Assembly: GCA_963750195.1 (NCBI GenBank)
Contig: CAVVPS010000008.1
Span: forward strand, 1-64,000
Length of the DNA stretch: 64,000 nt
Direction of reading: 5' to 3'
Source of the DNA: AP-15 sp963750195
GTDB lineage: Bacteria; Pseudomonadota; Alphaproteobacteria; ATCC43930; CGMCC-115725
This document shows positions 1 to 8,249 of this stretch, piece after piece (position 1 is the stretch's first letter; each line of letters begins with the position of its first letter). Made by a program: the position numbers and the translations under genes. Under the pieces are notes generated by a model. The model saw only the letters and a program-made list of their open reading frames with translations, did not search any database and was not told the origin of the DNA.

Positions 1-74
1 ATGCCGCGTTCGCCGCGACCGCTCATCAGGGCCGATCGCGGTTCACAAACGGGCAAAGACTTCGCGAACGAGAT

Positions 75-90
75 TTTAATTTAAATTAAA
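75..90. promoter_or_regulatory. 16-bp AT-only perfect palindrome
   Basis: The sequence TTTAATTTAAATTAAA is its own reverse complement and consists only of A and T inside a strongly GC-rich region. It lies about 80 bases upstream of the broken DUF1345 gene. Such a site could be an operator for a dimeric regulator or an AT-rich promoter element; no regulator gene is adjacent, so the role is a guess. Confidence 0.35.
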
Positions 91-170
91 CCAGCCTGGC
101 CGGATCGGCGGCCGCCGTATTTCCGAAGTGAACTGCATGCTAAAATTCGAGAGGATCACACGCCGCGGAA

Positions 171-876
171 ATGGGCCAGAATAGATCCGCCGAAATCATC
201 CCGTTTGGGTCGACGATTGCTGCGCCGGACGCATGTGCAAAGCCATCCGCGGCTGTTCGGCGCTGGGGCGGCGGCCGTCCTCCTCTATTCCTCGTCCCGG
301 GTTGGACCGAAACCGCCACGCGCTTGCTAATCGCCTTCGATGGCGGCGCACGGTATTTCTGGCGGCGGTGTGGATGATGATGACGTCAGCGACGCCAGAT
401 GGGATGCGGCGGCGGGCAGAATTCGAAGATGAAGGCCGGTACACGGTTCTGATACTCAGCGCGGCGGTCGCAACCGCGATTTTGCTCACCATCGTGTTCG
501 AGCTCACGGCCTGAAAAATCTACCCTCGTACTTGGCTGGCCTCCACACCGCGCTGGCTGCCGGAACAATCCTGCTGTCCTGGTTCTTTATGAACACTATA
601 TTCGCGCTGCATTACGCCCACGGCTATTACGGCGACGCCGATCCTTCAAGCAATTACAAGCCCACAGGAGGGCTTGTCTTTCCCGGACGGCCCGGCCCCG
701 ATTATTGGGATTTTCTGTATTTCTCGTTTGTCGTCGGCATGACCTTCCAGGTGTCAGACGTACAAATCGAGGATCACAGCTTGCGGCGCGACGTGCTCAT
801 TCATGGCGTGCTGGCCTTCTTCTTCAATGTCATCATCGTGGCCCTGACCATCAACATCGTTGCCGGGCTGATTTGA
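171..876 (+). pseudogene. DUF1345 family membrane protein, two frameshifts
   Basis: Three reading frames together spell one DUF1345-type membrane protein of about 225 residues. The first frame (from ATG at 171) carries the basic N-terminus and the start of the first hydrophobic segment ending near GGARYF. The second frame picks up near position 350 with VFLAAVWMMM and the acidic FEDEGRY motif, then a second membrane segment ending near 512. The third frame (from about 505) gives LAGLHTALAAGTILLSWFF, the FALHYAHGYYGD motif, the DFLYFSFVVGMTFQVSDV segment and a last membrane helix. The family is a predicted inner-membrane protein of unknown function. The shifts lie near 345-355 and near 505-518, the latter next to an A5 run. 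All family blocks remain readable, so a sequencing error is as likely as real inactivation. Confidence 0.75.
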
Positions 877-880
877 CTCT

Positions 881-1393
881 CTATTTCGCCCGCTTCCAAA
901 CCATGACCGATCGGCGGCCGCTGGTGGTCCGGGGGATCGTGCTCGTCCACTCGTCGCCAACGAGGCTGACGGTGCTTTTCATATCGGTGCTGGCCTGGTT
1001 CGGGAAGGTGCTGCCGAGAATATGGTAGGTCAGCGTCTTGTCGGCCTCATCGACCGTCCAGGTGCCGAAATTCGCCACGCTGCCCCGGACCGTCGCGGCG
1101 TGCTCCTCCGGCGTGCCTTGCGTGCGGTCGTTGGATCTGTATTTCGGCAAGTCAGGACGCACCAAAATCTGAGTGTAGTTGCCGGTGGCATCGAGGATCA
1201 TCATTCCATTCGGGTTGGCCCCAAACTGCTGGCGCTTGCCGCCATCCTGAAAGGTCGTCTCGTGCGCCGTCGGGACCCACACCCCCACCAACTGGTCCCG
1301 CAGGGATTTCTGCGCGCCGAAGGTGTCGGCCGGCAGCACGGCAATGACGGTCAACACGATGGCACAACAATAGCTGATACGACAGAACGTCAT
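881..1393 (-). CDS. Lipocalin-like domain secreted protein
   Basis: A protein of 170 residues whose first 25 residues form a signal peptide (hydrophobic core CCAIVLTVIAVL followed by an Ala-containing cleavage region). The mature part begins with LRDQLVGVWVP and contains the GMMILDATGNYTQIL and FGTWTVDEADKTLTYHI blocks typical of the Lipocalin_5 family, small beta-barrel proteins of mostly unknown ligand. The start at 1393 is chosen because GGAGGT lies six bases upstream and the longer upstream reading has no signal peptide at its end. It is convergent with the DUF1345 remnant, only four bases away. Function cannot be given beyond the fold. Confidence 0.75.
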   Translation of the reverse strand: MTFCRISYCCAIVLTVIAVLPADTFGAQKSLRDQLVGVWVPTAHETTFQDGGKRQQFGANPNGMMILDATGNYTQILVRPDLPKYRSNDRTQGTPEEHAATVRGSVANFGTWTVDEADKTLTYHILGSTFPNQASTDMKSTVSLVGDEWTSTIPRTTSGRRSVMVWKRAK

Positions 1394-1610
1394 CGCAACC
1401 TCCATAGAGAGCGCCGCCGCTTCAGGCCTCTGCCCACACCCACTTCGCCATCTCGCCCCAAGAATTGCGAGCGTCTTTCCATTTTCCTCGTTCGGCACAG
1501 GTTCGCTTGAGCTGGTCCGCGACCTTGTCGAGCCCGGCCTGAACGCACAGTTTGTCGCGTACCACCGGTGGTCCGAATTTTACGCTTGTCACCCGCGGTG
1601 TCCTTCGGCC

Positions 1611-1670
1611 GTCTTCCCGGCAAAGGCCGGGATCCATGGTGCGATGGGCGCCGGCGTTCGCCGATGTGAC
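1611..1670. repeat. REP-like dispersed stem-loop element
   Basis: The stretch contains the hairpin CCCGGC-AAAG-GCCGGG (1616-1631) in a context reading TCTTCCCGGCAAAGGCCGGG followed by a second GC-rich hairpin around 1650. A related copy is present at 40219-40278. Intergenic palindromes of this composition are common in alphaproteobacterial genomes. It lies between the lipocalin-like gene and the protease gene. Confidence 0.5.
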
Positions 1671-1707
1671 CAAGGTTTTTGGTCCTAATCCGTCAGAATT
1701 GGTTCCC

Positions 1708-2298
1708 CTACGGGGTGTCGCGGAGCAGCCATCCCGGCAGGTTGTCGGAGAGACGCGCATTGGGGCCGCCCTCCCTGGGCGACGTGGTCGTGCACACCAC
1801 CCCGATCGCCGTCCCGGCCTCCGCAACGATCGGCGAGCCCGACATTCCGCCCTGGACGCGCTCGGCAGCGTGGGTGATCCACAGCGGCCCGCCAAAGTGG
1901 CGGATGGTGCAGGAGAACCAGCGGCCGTCGAGCGACAGTAGCCGGGCCGGCGCCCAGAAATTTACTGGGTGGCGAAAGGGTGCCGACATCAGCGCCGTCG
2001 CCGTCCCCATCAGCGCCTTGTAGTCATCGGCGTGTGGATTGTCGGGCGAACCGAGCACCGCGATGTCGGCGATCGGATCGACAAAGCGGCACACCGCCCA
2101 CACGCAGGGCTCCTCCCCACGCAGGGCGAGGAGCGGCCCGTAGGTGCGCGCCTCGAGCCCAAAAGAGGACAGGGCCGGCGGCAGCGACGGCAGGCAGTGC
2201 GCGGCCGTGATGACGAGGCGCTCGCCCGCACCCTCGACGACAAAGCCGCGTCCGTGACCAACGGTGATGACGCCTGATTTCAGCCTCTCGATAATCAT
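1708..2298 (-). CDS. Trypsin-like serine protease (S1 fold), no signal peptide
   Basis: The 196-residue product has the three catalytic blocks of a chymotrypsin-fold protease in the right order: His34 in TAAHC, Asp78 in DPIADIAVL and Ser153 in GGMSGSP. The start at 2298 is preceded by GGAGGAG at suitable spacing, and the resulting N-terminus (MIIERLKSG) is not a signal peptide, so the protein may act in the cytoplasm or use an unrecognised route. The chain is shorter than a typical DegP and lacks PDZ domains, which is usual for the small stand-alone trypsin-like proteins found in Alphaproteobacteria. A longer reading from 2337 is possible but has no better ribosome site. Substrate unknown. 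Confidence 0.75.
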   Translation of the reverse strand: MIIERLKSGVITVGHGRGFVVEGAGERLVITAAHCLPSLPPALSSFGLEARTYGPLLALRGEEPCVWAVCRFVDPIADIAVLGSPDNPHADDYKALMGTATALMSAPFRHPVNFWAPARLLSLDGRWFSCTIRHFGGPLWITHAAERVQGGMSGSPIVAEAGTAIGVVCTTTSPREGGPNARLSDNLPGWLLRDTP

Positions 2299-2533
2299 GG
2301 TTTTGTGCTCCTCCGGCGCGAGGCAAAGCGTTCCCAAATGCCCTCGCGGAGTGCGTCACCACGTAAACTTGTATCCTCCAGCGCAAAGCCGATCTGGTTT
2401 CTTTTGGGGCGAGTCTGCGCTTTACACCTTCACGTGGTGCGCCGAAGACCCCCATCCAAGAGACATTCGGGCCGGTGTGCGGAGCGGGGCACTGATCTGG
2501 CGTTGGGGATCGGGTTTTGCACCAAACTGCCCG

Positions 2534-2972
2534 CTATTCGGCGGCCGCAAGCAAACTGCCGGGCTCTTGCGAAGCGGTCACCGGATGCCCGTCGCGACGC
2601 CACCAATCGAGCCCGCCCAGTAATTCCTTGGTGCGAAATCCCAGCTGCGCGAGCTTATACGCACCTTTGGTCGATGCATTGCAGCCGATCCCATCGCAAT
2701 AGACGATATAGACCTTGCTGCGGTTCAAAGCGGGCGGCGGTCTCAGCGTTCATCTCGCGATGTGGGAAACTGACTGCGCCGGGGATGTGGCCTGCGATAT
2801 ATGCATCGCGAGAGCGAGCGTCGATCACGACGATGTCGGCGAGGGCAGCCTTGAGATCGACCGACAAATCCCATGAATCGGTGTGGAACCGCAGCTTGTC
2901 TTCCATCATCATCGCGGTTTCACCGGGCTCGGGCGCGCCAAATTCAAGAACCGACGAAATCTCGTTTGTCAT
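2534..2972 (-). pseudogene. Rhodanese-domain protein, one frameshift
   Basis: The first frame (ATG at 2972, GGGAGG seven bases upstream) gives the N-terminal half of a rhodanese with VVIDARSRDAYIAGHIPGA. The frame is lost near 2729 and resumes one base over as KVYIVYCDGIGCNASTKGA, ending LGGLDWWRRDGHPV. The Cys of YCDGIGC is the expected position of the sulfur-carrying cysteine, so both halves are conserved and a single-base change separates them. Joined, the protein has about 145 residues, a normal single-domain length. Such proteins bind sulfane sulfur; the physiological partner is not evident from the neighbours. It may be intact if the shift is a sequencing error. Confidence 0.75.
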
Positions 2973-3560
2973 GATCGACCTCCCGTTGCCGAGAAAGGTC
3001 TTGATCTTCGATCAACCGGGCCTGAGCCTCAACCGAGGCGCCCAAGGCCGCCCGAGGCCGGAAATCCGCTCTCCAAGACGAACTCCACAGACTGCTCTCA
3101 CTCCGTCCCCACCCTGCAAAAGTTGAGACTTCGAGCGCAATCTCATCCGAACCCGCAACGGCGAGGCCGCAGTCGGGCGCAGAAGTGCGGGCAGCATATG
3201 GGCCGACCCTCGAAACTTACCGACGCGCGGAAGACAGAAGCACCGCGGCGGGGGCAGCAGGTGCAGCCCTTGTCGAAATCGCACCGCGCGGCATCCCGCC
3301 TTCATAGATATTGTGTCTCGCATCGGTCAAGTAACGGCCCGGCCGGCAAAATCTATCGCTGCGCCATCCTGACCCGTTTTCGCACGTTTAGACTACGCCC
3401 CGCAGTGCTTTCGCTTACCGTCCTCCACGAGTATTTTGCAGCCACTTCGCCGGGCTTTCCGTAAAGTACATTATGCGACTTTCGACGAGGCCCGCCCGAC
3501 GCGCAAAACCACAACATATAGGCAACGGCCCAGGGGGTGAGGTTGCGCCATCTCCACCGG
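2973..3560. other. Gene-poor stretch
   Basis: About 590 bases in which no reading frame has a convincing start, ribosome site or recognisable protein sequence. The longest frames on both strands are rich in Arg and Pro, the usual sign of chance frames in GC-rich DNA. It marks the left border of a small region of orphan genes. Confidence 0.5.
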
Positions 3561-3827
3561 CTACGGCTCGACGTTTCCGACCCAACCGGCAGGTGTCCGA
3601 ACGCGCCAAAAGCGCTTGTTGTGGAACTCGGTAACTCGCTCACCGCACTGGACGCAGACATGCCCGGTACCATCGGGCGCAGGCTCAGGCGGTTCTATCG
3701 AAAATGGTGGAGAATTCCCGCGTCGGGATTGTTCAAAGACAATCGGGGTTTCGGGTGCCACATCGATTAGGAGAGTTCCGCAGATATGCCCATTCGCGCA
3801 AATGATTGAGTCGCCTTTTCGAGCCAT
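3561..3827 (-). CDS. Small hypothetical protein with two cysteine pairs
   Basis: The 88-residue product begins MARKGDSIICANGHICG and later has CVQCGERVTEF, so it contains two well-separated Cys-rich knuckles (CxxxHxC and CxxC) that could hold one zinc ion in a zinc-ribbon manner. The start at 3827 is favoured because GAGGAC lies upstream at usual spacing; an upstream start at 3860 is possible. No catalytic motif is visible and I do not recognise the family. It is the first of three orphan genes in the same orientation. Confidence 0.5.
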   Translation of the reverse strand: MARKGDSIICANGHICGTLLIDVAPETPIVFEQSRRGNSPPFSIEPPEPAPDGTGHVCVQCGERVTEFHNKRFWRVRTPAGWVGNVEP

Positions 3828-3968
3828 CACTAACCGTCCTCTAATCCACGCGAACCGCATGTGGTTTGTACATAGGGAGGCTTCAAGAGGTGAGATGCAG
3901 CAGGATTTGCCGCGAGAAAGTGACGGCGCGCGGGGCCGACTGTCGCGAGCTTCTCAAAATGCTCGGAA

Positions 3969-4451
3969 TCACAATGCCCGTAGCGCCCGAATCCCTTGGC
4001 GTATAACTACCACTACCCCGAAGAGAAACACAGCCGTAACAATGCCTAGGATGAAAGCGGGAAGAAAGTCGGCACCTTTCTCTAGATTTGATTCACCAAA
4101 TCTTACAGGAAGGACGACCAACAGCAAGAGCGCCAACCAGTTCAACCATTTGTTTTTTGCTATTGCTCCCGTGCGCTTTAACATGGCAAATCGGGCACCC
4201 TGCCAAATGCCGAGTACCCCACCAAGAAAGCCGTAGCTCAATTCTGCTTGAGTTCGGTTTGCTAATAATGTGATGGACACTCCGAGAGCGGAGTCAACGG
4301 CCAAGGTTACAACAAACGACGCCAGTGTCGCCAATAACCATCCGATTGCGCATGCTACAATCACCCACTCGCGCCCCTCTCGGGTGCGTAAGAGAAGGTA
4401 ACTTGGTGTGTAGGCGAGCACGAAGAACACCGCAACATCCAATGTTCCCAT
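3969..4451 (-). CDS. Hypothetical four-helix membrane protein
   Basis: The 160-residue product has four hydrophobic segments at about residues 6-22, 30-52, 102-116 and 128-150, with a basic loop between the second and third. No charged active-site motif stands out and no family was recognised. Base composition is clearly lower in GC than in the flanking core genes, suggesting acquisition by transfer. It sits between two other orphan genes on the same strand. Confidence 0.6.
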   Translation of the reverse strand: MGTLDVAVFFVLAYTPSYLLLRTREGREWVIVACAIGWLLATLASFVVTLAVDSALGVSITLLANRTQAELSYGFLGGVLGIWQGARFAMLKRTGAIAKNKWLNWLALLLLVVLPVRFGESNLEKGADFLPAFILGIVTAVFLFGVVVVIRQGIRALRAL

Positions 4452-4572
4452 GCACTCCAGCTTTCAGCCCTTAGTCTGAACGAGCGTACCCTGTGAAGCG
4501 ATCTAACGCTACGCGCCTCGGTTGGTGGCTCCCAACCTTTTGCGGGGCGGCCCTCAAAAGGCACAGGCCGAC

Positions 4573-4800
4573 CTACTGTTGCGATAGCAACCGACGCGAC
4601 GCGCATAACTGCTTGATGTCCTCAAATGAGTAACATTCACCGTTCGGCCCCTCGATGCGAATAACCTCTGCGTGCAGAAGGTCACGGCATATCCACGTTA
4701 ACGTTCTATCCAAGTCTGTAGATGTTTGGGAAAATTCCCGTCCCGGCTGCTGCCGATCATGAGAAAAGATTGTCCAAATCGCGATGTCTTTGCCAGTCAT
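4573..4800 (-). CDS. Hypothetical protein, 75 residues
   Basis: A short protein beginning MTGKDIAIWTIFSHD and ending in a Leu/Arg/Gln-rich tail. The composition (balanced acidic and basic residues, few Arg runs) differs from chance frames in this genome, which argues that it is coding. Family unknown. The upstream 180 bases are comparatively AT-rich and could hold its promoter. Confidence 0.45.
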   Translation of the reverse strand: MTGKDIAIWTIFSHDRQQPGREFSQTSTDLDRTLTWICRDLLHAEVIRIEGPNGECYSFEDIKQLCASRRLLSQQ

Positions 4801-4982
4801 AGATTTCGCCCTGTTAGGTTAAAAATTACGCGCGATTGTTTTCACGTTCTAGATGGCGAGACGACCCTAGCACACACACCCTGCCCGGTCATTTCCGCCG
4901 ATTTTCCAGAACACCGATTTCGCGCTAAACGCCCCGATTTTTCCATAACCTGTCATATGCGGCTTAGGCTGTAGGCGCCGGA

Positions 4983-5130
4983 TCAAAATGTCACCCGTGT
5001 GCCGGTTAGAGATGACACTCGCCGCGGATTTCGCGGGGGGCGGGTGACGGTTCGGCTGGTTAGCGATCGGGAGCTGGGGCAGATTGAGATTCTGTGGGAT
5101 TGGGCGTTTTGCATAAAGGCGGTTAACTGA
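4983..5130 (+). mobile_element. Probable left-end remnant of an insertion sequence
   Basis: The stretch starts with AAAATGTCACCCGTGTGCCG and then has a short reading from GTG at 5044 whose residues VRLVSDRELGQIEIL resemble the N-terminus of ISNCY/IS1202-type transposases (a helix-turn-helix protein beginning with RDL-IEVL). The resemblance stops at about 5088, exactly where similarity to the second permease copy begins, and the reading ends at 5130. Only a fragment of perhaps 105 bases is therefore IS-derived. No matching right end was seen. The assignment rests on memory of the family and needs a database search. Confidence 0.4.
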
Positions 5131-5375
5131 CGCCGCAAAAAAGCCGGTGCGGGGTGCGCAGATCGGTCCATTCTTGCCGGGACCGGGGGTCGAAATGGGT
5201 TCTACATTGGGATGGCAGGTATGAGCAGCACGCAGGCTCTCGCGGGCGGAATGCCTGTTCCGGTGAATCGTCGCCAGCCACCCTGGCGCGGCCGCCGGCT
5301 CGGCTCGGAATTCCGGTGGGGGATCGCCTTTGTCTTGCCTTATGCGGCGGTGTTCCTAGCTTTCGTCGTCTATCC
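5088..5375 (+). repeat. Direct repeat copy 1: promoter and 5' end of an ABC permease gene
   Basis: This 288-base segment is about 90 percent identical by eye to 6163-6452. It includes the leader (TTTTGCATAAAGGCGGTTAACTGA is shared in position) and the first 50 or so codons of a permease gene starting at ATG 5221. Unlike copy 2 it keeps one uninterrupted frame through NRRQPPWRGRR into the first membrane segment FVLPYAAVFLAFVVYP. The similarity stops at 5375, where the 3' end of the vapC gene on the other strand begins. Copy 1 is therefore a truncated stub of a permease gene. Confidence 0.85.
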
Positions 5376-5807
5376 GGCGTCGGCATCGCGCCACGGATTG
5401 AGAACCGGGACGCGGGCCTTGGTGAAATCGCTGGTGTCGCGCGAGACGACCGTCAGGCCGTGGTGCAGCGCCGTCGCGGCGATAATGAGATCGGGTTGCG
5501 AGTAGGTGTGTCCGGCCTTGCGCCCGTCGTCGACCAGTAGCCGCCACTTGAACATGACATCTTCGCTCACCGGAAGGGCGCGTTGCTCGAACATGGGCCG
5601 TACCTTTTGCGTCAGCCACTCGTTTAGCTCCGCGCGATGCGTGGCATCGGAAACGCGTTCAATGCCGAACCGGATTTCGGCAAAGGTCACGATGCTGACG
5701 AACAGCAGATCGAGAGACTTGGACGCGACGAAGCTAACAACTTTAGGGTTTGGTTTGGGCCGCCGCAGTTCGGAGAGAATATTGGTGTCGAGCAACCACC
5801 CCGTCAC
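5370..5807 (-). CDS. vapC: VapC-type PIN-domain toxin (FitB-like)
   Basis: The 145-residue product starts MTGWLLDTNILSELRRP, and keeps the acidic PIN residues in LLDTN, AEIRFG, the QPDLIIAATA helix and SRDTSDF. It is a Mg-dependent ribonuclease toxin expected to cut RNA and stop growth unless bound by the antitoxin encoded just upstream, whose stop codon overlaps this start by four bases (ATGA). The closing residues NPWRDADAG run up to a TAG that is supplied by the permease repeat copy 1, so the end of this gene coincides with the junction of the rearrangement. The module may have been inserted into, or have replaced, the body of a permease copy. Confidence 0.85.
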   Translation of the reverse strand: MTGWLLDTNILSELRRPKPNPKVVSFVASKSLDLLFVSIVTFAEIRFGIERVSDATHRAELNEWLTQKVRPMFEQRALPVSEDVMFKWRLLVDDGRKAGHTYSQPDLIIAATALHHGLTVVSRDTSDFTKARVPVLNPWRDADAG

Positions 5808-6082
5808 AGTTTCACATCGCGCACGGGAAGCCGTTCGCGCCGGGGTTCGAGATCGAAGTCGCGATAGGGCGATTCTTGGAGAGCGGCAATCAGCGCTGCG
5901 CCGCTGCGATCACCTTTGAGCCGGCGAAATTCCTCCGCCGCCACAACGACGACCTCTTCGCGCCCATGCACGGTGACGTGTTGCGGCCCGTCGCTGCGGG
6001 CGCGCCGCACCAATTCGCTGAAACGCGCCTTGGCATCTTGCAGGGGCCAGCGGCACGGCAGGTTCTTTATCTCTCTAGTCAT
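5804..6082 (-). CDS. Phd/YefM-family antitoxin
   Basis: A 92-residue protein with the N-terminal Phd/YefM fold: PLQDAKARFSELVRRA followed by GPQHVTVHGREEVVVVAAEEFRRL. The C-terminal third (PYRDFDLEPRRERLPVR) is the flexible toxin-binding part. It would neutralise the overlapping VapC and repress its own promoter, which must lie in 6083-6160 divergent from the permease leader. The TCATACGGACTAGAATAG stretch just upstream is relatively AT-rich and could contain the operator. Confidence 0.85.
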   Translation of the reverse strand: MTREIKNLPCRWPLQDAKARFSELVRRARSDGPQHVTVHGREEVVVVAAEEFRRLKGDRSGAALIAALQESPYRDFDLEPRRERLPVRDVKL

Positions 6083-6162
6083 ACGGACTAGAATAGCAGA
6101 TCGGAGGCGAGTTTCAAGACACGTGGGAAATCAACCGGAGCGAGCTACAGCCTCAGCCTGAA

Positions 6163-6452
6163 GATTCTGCGGGATTGGGCGTTTTGCATAAAGGCGGTTA
6201 ACTGATGCCATAAAAAAGCCGGTGCGGGTTGCGCAAATCGGTCCACTCTTGCCCGGGACCGGGCTCGAAAGGGGTTCTACTTTGGGAGGGCGGGTATGAG
6301 CAGCACGCAGGCTCTCGCGGGCGGAATGCCTGTTCCGGTGAATCGAGGCGCCGCCCGCCCTGGCGCGGCCGCCGGCACGGCTCGGAATTCCGGTGGGCGG
6401 TCGCCTTTGTCCTGCCTTATGCGGCGGTGTTCCTCGCCTTTGTCGTCTATCC
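6163..6452 (+). repeat. Direct repeat copy 2: leader and 5' end of the resident ABC permease gene
   Basis: Second copy of the 5088-5375 segment, here continuing into the full-length permease reading. It differs by scattered substitutions and by a two-base length difference just after GTGAATCG that throws the frame, so the resident copy, not the stub, carries the disrupted N-terminus. Confidence 0.85.
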
Positions 6453-7205
6453 CTTCGGCTATGCGCTGTGGATGGCCGGCAAGCCCTCGCTTTACGCCGA
6501 GCTGTTCGCCGATCCGCTTTACCTGCCGACCGTGGTCAATACGCTCCTTTTCGTCGGCCTCGGCGTGAACCTGAAGATGTTCCTGGCGTTGCTGCTGTCC
6601 GGCTTCTTCCTGCGCCGCCGCTGGTGGATCAGGGCCTTGCTCGCCGTCTATATCCTGCCCTGGGCTATCGCGGCGGCCCAAGCCTGCGTCTCGTTCCACT
6701 GGATGCTGATCACCCCGCTGGGTTTGGTCGACGAAATTTTGTTCGCGCTGTTCGGCATCAACGGCCCGAACTGGTTTGGCGACCGCTGGTTGGCGCTCGG
6801 ATCGGACATCGTCGCCTATACCTGGAAGTGGATGCCGTTCTGGACCGTGATCTTCCTCGCCGCCCGGATGACGATCCCCCAGGACGTCTACGATGCGGCG
6901 GAGGTCGACGGAGCGACCGGCGTTCCGCCGCTTCGTCCATGTCACCTTCCCGCTGTTGGCGAACCTCTATCTCGTCTGCACCTTGCTCTCGACCCTGTGG
7001 ACGCTCGGCGACTTTACCACCGTCTATCTGGTCTCGGGCGGGGCGTGGTCCACGCGATGTGCTGGCGACGCTCGGCTACCGCTACGCCTTTGATACCGCG
7101 AGGCCGGCGCTCGGCGTCGCCGCGGTGATGTCGGCCCTCCCGGTGCTGATCCCGCTGGTGATCCTGTTGATGCGCAGGCTCCGAACGAGCGAGGTGCAGC
7201 TGTGA
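6296..7205 (+). pseudogene. ABC sugar-type permease (MalF/UgpA-like), three frameshifts
   Basis: From ATG 6296 the first 17 codons match the stub copy; a two-base difference near 6345 then moves the gene into another frame that encodes six membrane segments up to DVYDAAEVDGAT near 6915. A second shift there leads into FRRFVHVTFPLLANLYLVCT, the second half of the EAA cytoplasmic loop that contacts the ATPase, and a third near 7050 leads into the C-terminus ending RRLRTSEVQL. Together this is a complete inner-membrane permease of a carbohydrate-type ABC importer. Its stop overlaps the GTG start of the next permease, so the two formed an operon. No ATPase or binding-protein gene is in the window. 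Confidence 0.8.
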
Positions 7206-8089
7206 GCATCGCCCTGGCTTCCGGCCAGGCGGCGCGCCGGCGCTACCGACTCCGGCGGGTTGTCACCGAAGCGGGCTCGGTGATGCTCGGCGTGGTCCTG
7301 CTGATCTGGTCGCTGGCGCCGGTCTACAACATGCTGATGATCGCGCTCGATCCCGAAGAAGGTGAAATCGAGTTCGACGGCAATATCTGGCCGCCCTCGC
7401 CGTCACTTGAGGGCTTCCGCGCGGTCGTGACGCAGGAGGCCCGGTATCTCGAGGATTTCTGGCATCAGTTCGCCAACAGCCTGTACATCGGTCTGCTGAC
7501 CATGGTTCTGACCGTGCTGATCGGGTCGCTGGCGAGCTTCGCCGTAAGTCGGCTGCGGCTGGGCAAAGCTTCGCTGCTCACCAACGCCGCACTGCTCACC
7601 TACGCGATCCCGGCATCCTTTCTGATCGTCCCGTACTATTCCATCATGCATAGCTACGGGCTCGCCGACGGCCCCTGGGCGGTTATCGCGGCGCAGACGA
7701 CGTTCGCCACGCCGTTTGCGATCCTGATCCTGCAGCTCTACGGGAGCTTGATACCGTTCGAACTGGACGACGCCGCCCGTCTCGACGGCGCCTCTCCGGT
7801 TCAACTCTATCTGCGAATCTATCTGCCGTTGATGACGCCGGCGCTGGCGATCGTCGCCATCTACGCGCTGTTGCTTGCCTGGAACGAATATTTGTACCAG
7901 GCCGTACTGCTCTCGGTGCGAAATATGACGGTGTCGGTGACGCAGGGCCAGCTGTTCGAGGATGTCGACGCACCCTATAACGCGATGATGGCCGCCGGGA
8001 TCATCTACGTGCTGCCGCCGATAGCGCTGTTGTTTGTGCTGCGCCGCTACGTCGCGGCGAGCCTCACGATGGGTGGCGCCAACGGTTGA
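7202..8089 (+). CDS. ABC sugar-type permease (MalG-like)
   Basis: An intact 295-residue permease with an N-terminal membrane segment near residues 30-50, a periplasmic loop, and five further segments. The EAA loop reads ELDDAARLDGASPVQLYLRIYLP-like in position 190-215 and marks the contact with the ATPase. It begins at a GTG that overlaps the previous stop (GTGA). With the preceding gene it would form the channel of a carbohydrate or polyol importer of the CUT1 type. Because the partner permease is frameshifted, the importer may not work. The 40-residue N-terminal arm before the first helix is usual for the family. Confidence 0.85.
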   Translation: MSIALASGQAARRRYRLRRVVTEAGSVMLGVVLLIWSLAPVYNMLMIALDPEEGEIEFDGNIWPPSPSLEGFRAVVTQEARYLEDFWHQFANSLYIGLLTMVLTVLIGSLASFAVSRLRLGKASLLTNAALLTYAIPASFLIVPYYSIMHSYGLADGPWAVIAAQTTFATPFAILILQLYGSLIPFELDDAARLDGASPVQLYLRIYLPLMTPALAIVAIYALLLAWNEYLYQAVLLSVRNMTVSVTQGQLFEDVDAPYNAMMAAGIIYVLPPIALLFVLRRYVAASLTMGGANG

Positions 8090-8249
8090 CCGGCGCGAGG
8101 CGCCGATAAAATTGCCGGATTTGCCTATTACGTTGCGGCGGTCGGCGGCGGCGAGACCCGGCCGCCTTGCTCGAAAGGAGAAACGCGCGCCGGCAAGTCA
8201 AAGGCCGAAACAGGTCGTGGGTGTCGATTTGCGCCGGGTTGGCCGATCT

